Positions 35,770 to 45,453 of a DNA stretch of 64,000 bases are shown here, piece after piece. The translations under genes and the position numbers were made by a program. Position 1 is the first letter of the stretch. Every line of letters starts with the position of its first letter. The notes beneath the pieces were generated by a model that was given only the letters and a program-made list of their open reading frames with translations, did no database searches and was not told where the DNA came from. Source of the stretch: Lachnospiraceae bacterium (lineage in GTDB: Bacteria > Bacillota > Clostridia > Lachnospirales > Lachnospiraceae); contig QXWO01000012.1 of assembly GCA_009911035.1 (NCBI GenBank), forward strand, positions 1-64,000. Direction: 5' to 3'.

Positions 35770-36624
35770 ATGGAAAATAAAAAGTTCAGATCAAAAAGAA
35801 GAAATGCAATTGCCGGGAAAACTCTTGTATATGTCATACTGCTGATCATCACTGCAGCCATGATAGTTCCCTTTTTATGGATGCTTTCCGCGTCCATAAA
35901 GTCCAACAGGGAAGTATTCCTGATGGATCCTTTTGTTTGGATACCGGAGCAGCCAAAGTGGGATAATTATATAAAAATATGGACGAAGATACCGCTCTTA
36001 AAATTCGTACAGAACACGGTATTTTTGACCTTGGTAGTAACCTTCCTGCAGCTTCTCACATCCAGTTTTGCAGCATATTCTTTTGCAAAGCTGGAATTCA
36101 AGCACAAAAATGCCCTGTTTTTGGCATATATTGCAACAATTGCAATGCCATGGCAGGTATACATGGTGCCCCAGTTCATTATGATGAGAAGTATGGGATT
36201 GAACGATAAACTGCTTGCCATGATCTGCCTGCAGGCATTTTCAGCCTTTGGCGTATTTTTAATGAAGCAGTTTTATGAAGGGATCCCCAGCGAGCTGTGT
36301 GAAGCGGCGAGAATTGACGGCATGAGTGAGTACAAGATTTATGCCAAAATCATGCTGCCTTTGTCGAAACCGTCCCTGTCCACACTGACAATTTTTACGT
36401 TTGTAAATACGTGGAATGACTATTTGGGACCATTGATTTATTTAAAGACAGAAACGAAAAAGACAATCCAGCTTGGGCTGAAAATGTTCATAGGACAGTA
36501 TTCGGCAGAATATGGACTGATCATGGCAGGTTCCGTTGTTTCCCTGATCCCTGTTATTATCGTATTCTTATGCCTGCAAAAATACTTTGTTGAAGGCGTG
36601 GCCTCAACCGGACTGAAAGGATAA
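35770..36624 (+). CDS. Sugar ABC transporter permease (second)
   Basis: A 284-residue permease with six transmembrane segments and an EAA loop (CEAARIDGMSEYKIYAKIMLPL), of the YtcP/UgpE type. TTAGGAGG precedes ATG 35770. With the first permease it forms the membrane channel for the uronate oligosaccharide importer. Confidence 0.92.
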   Translation: MENKKFRSKRRNAIAGKTLVYVILLIITAAMIVPFLWMLSASIKSNREVFLMDPFVWIPEQPKWDNYIKIWTKIPLLKFVQNTVFLTLVVTFLQLLTSSFAAYSFAKLEFKHKNALFLAYIATIAMPWQVYMVPQFIMMRSMGLNDKLLAMICLQAFSAFGVFLMKQFYEGIPSELCEAARIDGMSEYKIYAKIMLPLSKPSLSTLTIFTFVNTWNDYLGPLIYLKTETKKTIQLGLKMFIGQYSAEYGLIMAGSVVSLIPVIIVFLCLQKYFVEGVASTGLKG

Positions 36625-36686
36625 ACAACAAACAACGGATAGTACGCTTTGCTTACGATCCTTATGTTAAATAACAGACAGCTATT

Positions 36687-36716
36687 ATGGGGCAGTTGAA
36701 AAACCGCCCCATTTTG
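36687..36716 (+). terminator. Terminator-like hairpin before the GH88 gene
   Basis: ATGGGGCAGTT (36687-36697) pairs with the GCCCCAT-bearing arm to 36712 with one mismatch, followed by TTTT. It may partly end transporter transcripts before the enzyme genes. Short repeat-like AACAACGGATAGTACGC sequence lies just upstream (36628-36680). Confidence 0.55.
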
Positions 36717-36749
36717 CAAAGAAAATTGGAAAGGAGCATGGTTATAAAA

Positions 36750-37937
36750 ATGAAAATATTATATGAAAATATGCCGGCAATAACGGATGAGGAGATAGAG
36801 AGCGCCCTTTGTTTTTCCAAGGAGCAGGTAGTGCGGAATCTTCCTGATTTTACGGATAAATTCCAAAAAGCTTACAGTGAGGGGAATTTTTACCAGCCTA
36901 TTGAAAATAATTACTGGACCACCGGGTTCTGGACAGGAGAAATCTGGCTGGCATATGAATATGCAAAAGAGAAACTGGACAAAGATGCCGGAGCCTTACA
37001 GGCAGCGGGAGAAGTCCAGGTGGAAAGCTTTTTAAACAGGATTGATAAAAAGATTGAAGTGGACCATCATGATATGGGATTTCTGTATTCGCCTTCCTGC
37101 GTGGCGGCTTATAAGCTGACAGGAAACCAAAAGGCAAGAGAAGCAGCCATTAAAGCGGCTGACCAGCTCATTACCCGGTACCATCCGGTAGGGGAATTCA
37201 TACAGGCGTGGGGGCCCATGGATGCTCCTGAAAATTACCGGCTTATCATAGATTGCCTTTTGAACCTGCCTTTGTTATACTGGGCATCAGAGGAAACAGG
37301 GGACGATAAATACAGGGATATTGCAGAAAAACATATCCATACGGCGGTTAAAAACGTAATCAGGGAGGATTATTCCACTTGGCATACTTTCTTTTTCAAT
37401 ATGGAAACAGGGGAGCCGGACCACGGCGCAACCTGTCAGGGATACCGGGACGGCTCTGCGTGGGCGCGTGGGCAGGCGTGGGGGGTTTATGGCTGTGCCC
37501 TTGCATATAAATACACGAAAGATGAGAAATATATTGATTTGTTCCGGCATGTGACCCAGTATTTCCTGGAGCATCTTCCTAAGGATATGGTTCCTTTCTG
37601 GGATCTGGAATTTACCGACGGGGATGACCAGCCAAGGGATTCTTCGTCCGCCTCCATAGCGGCCTGCGGTATGCTGGAAATGGCCGGGGCTATGGAAAAA
37701 GAGGAAGCGGCCGTTTATGAGAAATATGCAAGACAACTGATGAAATCACTGTATGATTCTTATGCAGTGAAAAACCCGGAACTGTCCAACGGCCTTGTGC
37801 TCCACAGTACCTACTCCAACCATTCTCCTTACAATACCTGTAATCATTACGGGGTGGATGAATGTAATTCCTGGGGGGATTATTTCTATATGGAAGCGCT
37901 CACAAGGCTTCATAAGGACTGGATTCTATACTGGTAA
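36750..37937 (+). CDS. GH88 unsaturated glucuronyl hydrolase
   Basis: A 395-residue alpha/alpha-barrel enzyme that releases unsaturated glucuronate from the non-reducing end of lyase-generated oligosaccharides. The catalytic aspartates expected for the family are visible: D108 in DHHDMGF and D168 in IIDCLLNLPLL. The loop YRDGSAWARGQAW is also characteristic. No signal peptide is present, so it acts inside the cell. The start is uncertain: ATG 36738 is one base from AAGGAG and ATG 36750 thirteen bases from it; 36750 begins the conserved sequence. It supplies substrate for KduI. Confidence 0.9.
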   Translation: MKILYENMPAITDEEIESALCFSKEQVVRNLPDFTDKFQKAYSEGNFYQPIENNYWTTGFWTGEIWLAYEYAKEKLDKDAGALQAAGEVQVESFLNRIDKKIEVDHHDMGFLYSPSCVAAYKLTGNQKAREAAIKAADQLITRYHPVGEFIQAWGPMDAPENYRLIIDCLLNLPLLYWASEETGDDKYRDIAEKHIHTAVKNVIREDYSTWHTFFFNMETGEPDHGATCQGYRDGSAWARGQAWGVYGCALAYKYTKDEKYIDLFRHVTQYFLEHLPKDMVPFWDLEFTDGDDQPRDSSSASIAACGMLEMAGAMEKEEAAVYEKYARQLMKSLYDSYAVKNPELSNGLVLHSTYSNHSPYNTCNHYGVDECNSWGDYFYMEALTRLHKDWILYW

Positions 37938-38008
37938 TTTGCGTAATGGTTCAGACAGGGCCGGATATCCGGCGTCTGCCATAGGTGACAGAACGGGAAA
38001 GGAGAAGC

Positions 38009-39733
38009 ATGAGAACAGACTGGGAAGGAAAATTAAAAAGTAAAGAGGATTTCAGGGAACTTTTGATGGAGATCATTTCTCCGCTGCTTCCCTATTATAG
38101 TGAAGGCGGCGCGGAGCTTGTTCTTGGAGTGACGGCTACCAATTATGACCAGAAAGCCATACGGCTGGAAGCCTTTTCAAGGCCCCTGTGGGGGCTGGTG
38201 CCTTTCTGGGCAGGCGGGGGAAGCAGCCGTGAATTTGAAGATATCTACCAGAGGGGACTAACGGCAGGGACAGACCCGGAAAGTAAAGAATATTGGGGCG
38301 GTTTTCATGCCTTTGACCAGCGGTTTGTGGAAATGGCGGCCATCTCCTACGGGCTGATACTGGCACCGGATAAACTGTGGGAGCCTTTAAGCGACAGGGC
38401 GAAAGACAATCTGGTGAAATGGTTAAGCGGCATCAATCAGTACGAACTGCCGGTCTGCAACTGGGTTCTGTTTGCTGTGCTGGTTAACATTGCCCTAAAA
38501 AAACTGGGCAGGGTATACGACGCGGAAAAGCTTGAGACATACCTAAACGGGGCGGACAGCTTTTACCTTGGGGACGGCTGGTATCAGGACGGTGATTCCG
38601 GGCAGAAGGATTATTATGTATCCTTTGCCATCCACTTTTACAGCCTTTTTTATGCGAAAGTGATGAAGGAGGAAGACCCGGAACGGTGCAGAACTTACAT
38701 AGCGCGCGCGGAATTGTTCGGGAAACAGTTTATCTACTGGTTTGATGAAAACGGGGCGGCTCTTCCTTTCGGCCGTTCCCTTACTTACCGTTTTTCACAG
38801 GTGAGCTTCTTCTGTGCCTGCCTGATGGCCGGGGCAGAGCCTTTTCCGGCAGGGGTCATGAAAGGACTGATTGTACGGCACCTTTGCGACTGGATGAAGA
38901 AGCCTGTTTTTGACCGGACAGACATTCTCACGATTGGATACGGTTATCCGAATCTGGTTATGGGAGAGCGGTACAACGGACCGGGTTCCCCTTATTGGGC
39001 GTTAAAGACTTTTGCGGTGCTGATGCTGCCTGATGAGCACCCTTTCTGGCAGGCGGAGGCAGAGCATCTTCCGGCCCTGGAGGAACAGAAGGCGTTAATC
39101 TTTGCGGATATGCTGATCCGCAGATATCCGGGCCACGTCACCGCCTTTGCACCGGGAAAATACAGCCCCGCAGGACATGGACAGACACCCTCTAAGTATG
39201 CAAAATTCGCCTACGACACAGGTTTTTCTATCAATGTGGCAAAGTCTGCGTGGGAGATGCACGAGGCTGCGCCAGACAGTATGCTTGCTTTTTATGTAAA
39301 CGGTTATGTTTATGTAAGGAGAATCTGCGACGAATTTTGTGTGTCGGAGCAGGAAGTGGTATCCAAATGGACACCCTGTGAAGGGATCACAGTGGAGACA
39401 ACCATTACTCCCAACAAACAGGGGCATATCAGAAGACATGTGATTGAAAGCAGTAGGGAATGCACGGCTTATGACTGCGGGTTTGCCGTTGAGATTGATG
39501 TGGCCGGTGAAAAGCAGTCAGCAGGTGAAACTTACGCACAGGTAAAGAACTTTTACAGTGCATGTAAAGTTTCCATTATCAGCGGAAAAGGTAAGGGCGA
39601 GGTCATTGTGGCGGACCCCAACACCAACCTGCTGCATCCCATGACAAGAATTCCGGCCATCTGCTACCAGATAGGGAAAGGGAAGAATGAGATCGTAACA
39701 GAAGTAACAGCAGAGTGCACGAAAAAGGCTTAA
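38009..39733 (+). CDS. DUF2264 protein
   Basis: A 574-residue protein of the DUF2264 family, which has an alpha/alpha-toroid domain (about 1-370; PLWGLVPFWAGGG, WVLFAVLVN, YYVSFAIHFYSLFYAKV) and a beta-rich C-terminal part. Such proteins recur in pectin, rhamnogalacturonan and glycosaminoglycan loci and are thought to be lyases or hydrolases, but no reaction is established to my knowledge. It is cytoplasmic. ATG 38009 follows AAAGGAG. It lies in the operon after GH88. Confidence 0.85.
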   Translation: MRTDWEGKLKSKEDFRELLMEIISPLLPYYSEGGAELVLGVTATNYDQKAIRLEAFSRPLWGLVPFWAGGGSSREFEDIYQRGLTAGTDPESKEYWGGFHAFDQRFVEMAAISYGLILAPDKLWEPLSDRAKDNLVKWLSGINQYELPVCNWVLFAVLVNIALKKLGRVYDAEKLETYLNGADSFYLGDGWYQDGDSGQKDYYVSFAIHFYSLFYAKVMKEEDPERCRTYIARAELFGKQFIYWFDENGAALPFGRSLTYRFSQVSFFCACLMAGAEPFPAGVMKGLIVRHLCDWMKKPVFDRTDILTIGYGYPNLVMGERYNGPGSPYWALKTFAVLMLPDEHPFWQAEAEHLPALEEQKALIFADMLIRRYPGHVTAFAPGKYSPAGHGQTPSKYAKFAYDTGFSINVAKSAWEMHEAAPDSMLAFYVNGYVYVRRICDEFCVSEQEVVSKWTPCEGITVETTITPNKQGHIRRHVIESSRECTAYDCGFAVEIDVAGEKQSAGETYAQVKNFYSACKVSIISGKGKGEVIVADPNTNLLHPMTRIPAICYQIGKGKNEIVTEVTAECTKKA

Positions 39734-39813
39734 GTGCCATCCGCTGTCTGCCTAAGAGAAGAAAGCGGGGCGTGTTTCCAGATAGGTTTTAACATAAAAG
39801 AAAGGCGGCAAAA

Positions 39814-40425
39814 TTGGCAAAATTATTTGATTACAACAATATCGTCTGGCGGTTTATGGGGAGGGTCGCGGACCTGTTTTTTCTTACCCTGCTCTGGGCC
39901 ATAGGGAGCCTCCCGCTGGTAACAATGGGGGCTTCCACCACGGCGCTGTATTATGTGGCCCTTAAGATGGTCAAAAATCAGGAAGGCTACATTTGGAAAT
40001 CTTTTTGGAAATCCTATAGAGAGAATCTGAAAACCGCTGCAGGAATATGGTGCATTATGCTTGGGATGGGGGCTGCACTGGGGTTTGGCCTGGCAGTTTC
40101 CTTTCCCGGGCAGGGGGCGGGAGACGGAGCCTTTTTCTGGGGACTTTTGATCCTGACAGTCTTTTATCTGTTCTGGCTGACACTGGTGTTCCCTCTGACA
40201 GCCCGGCTGGATACGGGGATAAAGGGACTGCTGTATTTGTCTTTTATGACGGCTGTCAAGAACTTCTCCTGGGTCATGTTTATGGTGATTTCCTCTATAT
40301 GCGTGGCTGCGCTGGGCATTTTCGTGTTCTGGCCGCTATTGCTGTTCGGGGCGGGAATAATCGCCTATATACACGGACTGGTTCTTGTGCATGTCATATT
40401 TCCGAAGTATAATTGGAATAACTGA
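39814..40425 (+). CDS. YesL-type (DUF624) membrane protein
   Basis: A 203-residue membrane protein with about five hydrophobic segments and the N-terminal LFDYNNIVWRFMGRVADLFFLTLLWAI that marks the YesL/DUF624 family. The family is common in Firmicutes sugar-importer operons but has no proven role. TTG 39814 is used, with AAAGGCGG six bases before it. It is the sixth gene of the transporter operon. Confidence 0.88.
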   Translation: MAKLFDYNNIVWRFMGRVADLFFLTLLWAIGSLPLVTMGASTTALYYVALKMVKNQEGYIWKSFWKSYRENLKTAAGIWCIMLGMGAALGFGLAVSFPGQGAGDGAFFWGLLILTVFYLFWLTLVFPLTARLDTGIKGLLYLSFMTAVKNFSWVMFMVISSICVAALGIFVFWPLLLFGAGIIAYIHGLVLVHVIFPKYNWNN

Positions 40426-40450
40426 TAAAATAAAGGAAAGGGTGATTGAT

Positions 40451-41245
40451 ATGGCAGTATTGACACTGAAAGTAATGGATAAGGACGGAAAGGAAATCTG
40501 CAGGGACACAGGGGAGAAGCAGGTAAGTTTGGTTTATGGGGCGGAGTACAGGGAAGGGGACAGGATTGTGTTGGAAACTTCCGAAAAAAATATTCATGTG
40601 TGGATTCAGCTTGACGATGCGCTGGGAGCTTCCCTGTGTTATGTGACAGGGGACATGTCCTATGAGATTCCTTTTGGGGAAAAGAAGATATGTTACTCTC
40701 CCAAGGTATTTTCGGGAGGGAAGCATTATCTGTGTGCAAAGTGCGCAAGGGAAGACGAAGTATATGCATACAGGAATCTGGCGCTGAATGTATGTGACCA
40801 GCATGGTGACACGCACTGTTATCCCCATGCGTGGGCCAATGTGGAGACAAGAGGCGAATCAGTCTTTGCGGCCCGCAATGCCATTGACGGTGTGTGTGAG
40901 AACAGGTCCCACGGGGAATGGCCTTACGGTTCATGGGGGATCAACAGGCGGGATGATGCGGAAATGACCGTTGAATTCGGTCGGCAGATCAAAACAGACA
41001 GGATTGTCCTGTATACAAGGGCGGACTTCCCCCACGATAACTGGTGGAAGCAGGTGACGCTTACTTTTTCTGATGGAAGCAGTCTGGAATGGGAACTTGA
41101 AAAGAGCAGGCTTCCCCACGAGATCACATTCCCGGCTAAAAGGATTAGCTGGGTGAAACTGGAGAAACTGATTAAAGCTGATGATCCGTCACCATTCCCG
41201 GCGCTTACCCAGATGGAGGTGTATGGAAAGGATATCTGCGGATAG
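40451..41245 (+). CDS. Discoidin-like carbohydrate-binding protein
   Basis: A 264-residue protein. The C-terminal 140 residues look like a coagulation-factor-5/8 (discoidin)-type jelly roll: AARNAIDG, WPYGSWGINR, VEFGRQIKTDRIVLYTRADFPHD. The N-terminal 115 residues are beta-rich and unassigned. No signal peptide or anchor is present, so it should be cytoplasmic, unlike most sugar-binding modules. ATG 40451 follows AAGGAAAGGGTGA. It is last in the uronate operon, before a terminator, and may bind imported oligosaccharides or help the lyase or GH88. Confidence 0.7.
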   Translation: MAVLTLKVMDKDGKEICRDTGEKQVSLVYGAEYREGDRIVLETSEKNIHVWIQLDDALGASLCYVTGDMSYEIPFGEKKICYSPKVFSGGKHYLCAKCAREDEVYAYRNLALNVCDQHGDTHCYPHAWANVETRGESVFAARNAIDGVCENRSHGEWPYGSWGINRRDDAEMTVEFGRQIKTDRIVLYTRADFPHDNWWKQVTLTFSDGSSLEWELEKSRLPHEITFPAKRISWVKLEKLIKADDPSPFPALTQMEVYGKDICG

Positions 41246-41278
41246 ATATTAATTAAATATGTTTTACATTGTAATTGC

Positions 41279-41312
41279 CGGAAGTACTTTTTTGAGTGCT
41301 TCCGCAATTTTT
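41279..41312 (+). terminator. Terminator of the glycan-use operon
   Basis: CGGAAGTAC (41279-41287) pairs with GTGCTTCCG (41296-41304) with one G-T pair, followed by CAATTTTTAT. Confidence 0.8.
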
Positions 41313-41453
41313 ATGCTAAGCCAGCTTAAAGTGTTGCAACTTTGTTTAATACAGAGCCCTTGTTAATAATAAGAAAAAAGAACTTGTGTTCGATAATAGG
41401 ATATGTTATTATAGAACAAATAAAAGCTATCAATAAAACTAAGGAGTATTTTC

Positions 41454-42314
41454 ATGGAAAAGGTAAGTAAGACCAATGCAGATATGAGTGAGGTAATGAA
41501 CCGATTATTTGAAGGAGATTGCCTTGAGTATATGAATAAAATACCGGATGGCAGTGTAGATATGGTTCTTTGTGACTTACCATATGGAATGACTCAGAAT
41601 GAATGGGACTGCTATATTCCATTGGATGAACTTTGGAAACAGTATAATAGAATTATTAAACCCAATGGAGCGATTGTTCTGACTTCCAACGGAATTTTTA
41701 CGGCAAAATTAATTTTAAGCCAAGCTAATATTTACAAATATAAATGGGTTTGGGAAAAATCAAAACCCACTAATTTTTTGAATGCCAAGAAGCAGCCCCT
41801 TAGAAAGCATGAAGATATATGCATTTTTTATAAAAAGCAGCCAACGTACCATCCGCAAATGACACAAGGGCAGCCTTATGATAAAGGGACAAGAAAAAAT
41901 CAATTGTGTGGAAATTATGGTGATTTTGAGCCAGTTCATGTAGCCAGTGAAGGGGAACGCTATCCTACAGATATTGTATATGTCAAGACGGCTGAGTGTG
42001 AAGGGGCAGTGCTGCATCCAACTCAAAAACCGATAGAATTAGGGAGATATATGATACGGACTTATACAAATCCTGGGGATGTGGTTTTGGATAATACCTT
42101 TGGCAGCGGTTCGTTTTTAGTTGCAGCTTTAATGGAAGGGAGAAATTTTATTGGAATTGAAAAAAATGAAAACGTCGCACTATTTAAAAAAGAAGAAATT
42201 GATTATATAGACGTTGCAAAAAGAAGACTTTTTTTGGCGTGGGAGCAATTGGACAAAAAAAACCGTAAGTATATAAAGGAGCAGAATCTGATTTTAGAGT
42301 TTATGGAAAGGTAG
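41454..42314 (+). CDS. Site-specific DNA methyltransferase (beta class, N4/N6)
   Basis: A 286-residue methylase. Motif IV DLPYG (residues 41-45) lies near the N-terminus and the AdoMet motif I (VVLDNTFGSGSF) near 215, the order of beta-class amino-methyltransferases. It would methylate adenine N6 or cytosine N4 in a specific site. AAGGAG precedes ATG 41454. The locus is more AT-rich than the glycan genes to its left, suggesting transfer. It sits five bases before the broken type IIG-like gene, so it may now be an orphan modification enzyme. Confidence 0.9.
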   Translation: MEKVSKTNADMSEVMNRLFEGDCLEYMNKIPDGSVDMVLCDLPYGMTQNEWDCYIPLDELWKQYNRIIKPNGAIVLTSNGIFTAKLILSQANIYKYKWVWEKSKPTNFLNAKKQPLRKHEDICIFYKKQPTYHPQMTQGQPYDKGTRKNQLCGNYGDFEPVHVASEGERYPTDIVYVKTAECEGAVLHPTQKPIELGRYMIRTYTNPGDVVLDNTFGSGSFLVAALMEGRNFIGIEKNENVALFKKEEIDYIDVAKRRLFLAWEQLDKKNRKYIKEQNLILEFMER

Positions 42315-42319
42315 GAAAA

Positions 42320-44475
42320 ATGGGGGTAATCGTCAGGCGAAATGAAAGGAGCTGGGCAATTGTTATTATTTCCGAAATAAGGGCAATGCTTAAAGGGCTG
42401 AACATTAAAATTAAAAGTGCAGGTGGGGAAAGTACGCTTTCCTTAAACAAAAAAAGTATGTTTCCTGACGTCCTGCTCTATGAAGACGAGGCACAGAATA
42501 AGATTTTGCAGGGATGGGAACTTAAGATGCCCGATGTATTGATTACGGATGAAGCATTGATAAGGGATGCAGCAAGAAAGGCAGATGCTTTAGGGCTGAA
42601 CAGTTTTGTGATTTGGAATTTTACATATGGAAAATTATATGTAAAAAATGAGAGAGGAAATTTTGAGGAATTTAGGGTTTGGAGTGGAACAAATCATATA
42701 AAAAGCCGCGAAGATGTAGCTATATATAAGGAAGAATGGCTACCAATAATAAAGGATATTGTGATGGCGGTCAATGAATTTTTGGTCAATGGAACAATAG
42801 AAACATCGCGTATTGAAACAGCAATAGCTGACGGACTTATGACCGAAATAATCCAAAGAAATAAAGATTTAGTTTCAGAAAAACTTATGTTGGAAGTCAG
42901 TAGTAATATGAAAATGGAAAGCCGCTTGAAAATGTGGTGGAATATGTTCCATGAAGAATATGATAAAGATGAGAACAATATGTATTCGGCATATGCAAAG
43001 TCTATATTGCTAAATTGGGTAACGAGGATTATGTTTGCGAATACAATTAAAAAATATCATAACTGTGCATACAAAATAGACAGAATAGACGGTGCTTCCA
43101 CGCCATTAGACGGAAACGCTATTATAGATGAATTGATTGAAAAGGGAGATTTTTACAATGTATTTAAGAAACTGGAATATAATGAAATCATACCGGAAAA
43201 TACATGGATAGATATTGTAGATTATAATCAGTTTTTAATCGAAAATAAGATAGAAAAGATTGACCAGAAAGTCTTGCAGGAAATACTTGAAACGACAGTA
43301 AATACTGCAAAGAGGGAAATAAGAGGACAGTATGCAACGCCATATTGTCTGGCAGATTTACTTTGCCAGATGGCAGTTAGTAACTGGAATGATGAGTGTG
43401 CGGACTTGTGTGCAGGAACAGGCATAATAGCGAGAAATTAGAAGCGCCTGATATGGATTCAGAGATAAGATTTTGGCTGATTCATAAAGATATTCATCAG
43501 CTTAGTATAGATGAAAGCGAAGTAATTATAAATAGCATTGTTTTAGGGGAAGAATTTGACAGTGCAGTTGTGGGAATGAAAAAGTATTCACTTGATTTGA
43601 TTAATAAAATAACAGCAAGGGGAATAACACTAAATGCATTTTTTCACGATGTATCATGGATTAATGAGCTGAGCAATAGTCTGATACCGATTAATAATAT
43701 GCTGACTATTAAAAGAGGAGAGCGCAGGGGATGGAATGATTTATTTTACCCAGTAGCAGATAATGAAATAGAAGATATGTATATTAAACCGATACTTAAA
43801 AACCCGGCATTCTTAAAGTCATTTACTGCGAAGACAGATATTGTGGCGTTCTGTTGTCATAAATCCAAAGACGAATTAAGGCAGTTAGGGCATGTCGGCG
43901 CATTAAATTGGATAGAAAAATTTGAGAATATCAGAAATGGAACGGGAAAACTGTTGCCAAATGCGTTAAGCAGGACGGGCTATTTTTGGTATGAAATGGA
44001 TGATGCGACAAAAGCTGATTTCGTGACTGCCCTTAATCCAGATAAGCGTTTATTTGTGGCCAAATTTGACGAAAGAACTTTTGTAGACCAGCGTTTCACA
44101 AGGATGCTGGTGAAAGATATATGTGTATCTGTTGATTTATTACATGCACTGCTTAATTCATTGTATGGCATGTTTGCGATTGAGGCAATTGGCTTTGGGC
44201 GGGGGCTGGGGGTATTGGATGCGAGCAGCACCAAACTGAAAAATATGTATATGATAAACCCTGGGATTATATCAGAGAAAGATGCAAAGGAAATTATTCG
44301 TCTGTTTAGTAAGATAAAAAAGCGTAATGTTATGAATACAGAAGATGAATTAAAAGATAGTGCCAGAGAAGAATTTGATCGTAAAGTTTTAGAGGCGATA
44401 GGCCACGAAGATTTGTATGAGCCAATTAAAAAATCGCTATTATCTATGCAGCATACCCGCCATGCAATTGGGTAA
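42320..44475 (+). pseudogene. Disrupted type IIG-like restriction-methylase
   Basis: Two fragments in different frames. The first (42320-43441, 373 residues) has an N-terminal PD-(D/E)XK nuclease domain (P49-D50 and E67-L-K69). It then runs into an N-6 adenine methylase start (GQYATPYCLADLL, DLCAGTGIIAR), ending right after motif I. The second (coding to 44475, from about 43430 in another frame) is the C-terminal part, with the typical NNMLTIKRGERRGW block and no catalytic NPPY motif. The missing middle, perhaps 250 residues, points to an internal deletion with a frameshift near 43432-43440. Methylase activity should be lost; the nuclease domain could still be made. Confidence 0.75.
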
Positions 44476-44662
44476 TAGATAATGGCAATAATTGTTCCAG
44501 AGGATCGACAGGAAGATAATTCAGGAGGAAAAAGAAAGGACAACAGGCTGACCGCTTGTGACACGAAACCTTCCGCTTATGGCGGCGGCACAATATTATT
44601 TCCGGGAATGCCGATATATACTATGATATGGGAGAACAGTAACGATAAGGCAGGTACGGGAA

Positions 44663-45439
44663 ATGATTTCGGTGGCGGTATGCGATGATTCGATTATAGA
44701 ATGCAGCAGGATTGCAGGAAAAATTAAGGAACTGCTGGATGAGACGGGGGTACCCTGTTTTGTCCGGCAGTTTAACAGTGGAAAAGAGTTATTGCAGGCG
44801 CAGGAGAGCTTTGACATTGTTTTTCTGGATATCCTTATGGATGGACTGGATGGGATGAAGACGGCAGAGCTATTCCGCGGGGAAAATCCTGACACGGTGC
44901 TGGTGTTTGTCACGTCCAGCAGGAGGTATGTATTTGATGCATACGAGGTTGAGGCTTTCCGATATCTGTTAAAGCCCCTTGAGGATGGGCAGCTACGGAA
45001 GGTGCTGGGCCTTGCAGTACAGAAGGCGGACAGGGAGGTGCAGGATTTCCTCATTGTCAATAAGGAGCGCCAGAAGAAAAAGCTGTTCCTGAAAGATATT
45101 TACTATTTTGAAATTAAGGGAAGGCTTGTTTATGTGCATGGTAAGGGAGAAGTTTTTGCTTTTTATGAGCAGATTGGAGTGCTTGAGAAAAGTCTGCTTG
45201 GCAGGGGCTTTTTCAGATGTCATAAAAGCTATCTGGTGAATCTGAAATATGTGGATGTGTATAACCGGCAGGAGATTACCCTTGACAATGGTGAGAAGAT
45301 AATTCTGGCGAAAAGGCGGTATGAGGAATTCTGCCAGGAGTTTCTCAAATTTATGAGGACAAACGGGGGGATAGGCCGCCTTGACCGCAGTAGGAAATTT
45401 GAGATTTCCGGCGCGTGTCATCGTAGTAAACTGCTCTGA
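44663..45439 (+). CDS. LytTR-family response regulator
   Basis: A 258-residue regulator with a receiver domain (D8-D9, phosphoacceptor D56 in FLDILMDG) and a C-terminal LytTR DNA-binding domain (about 135-235; FRCHKSYLVNLKYV). It is the AgrA/VirR type that controls peptide or virulence-like functions. The ribosome binding site is weak. A GHKL kinase gene follows after 14 bases. No agrB/agrD-like genes are visible nearby. Confidence 0.88.
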   Translation: MISVAVCDDSIIECSRIAGKIKELLDETGVPCFVRQFNSGKELLQAQESFDIVFLDILMDGLDGMKTAELFRGENPDTVLVFVTSSRRYVFDAYEVEAFRYLLKPLEDGQLRKVLGLAVQKADREVQDFLIVNKERQKKKLFLKDIYYFEIKGRLVYVHGKGEVFAFYEQIGVLEKSLLGRGFFRCHKSYLVNLKYVDVYNRQEITLDNGEKIILAKRRYEEFCQEFLKFMRTNGGIGRLDRSRKFEISGACHRSKLL

Positions 45440-45453
45440 CATGGAGGATTAGT

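Noticed and set aside
43396-44475. The second restriction fragment as an independent gene
   Set aside because: No ribosome binding site or start, and its first 30 codons overlap the first fragment; it reads as the tail of a broken gene.
44482-44688. 68-codon frame between the broken restriction gene and the LytTR regulator
   Set aside because: It overlaps the regulator start, is low in complexity and resembles no protein; probably intergenic.
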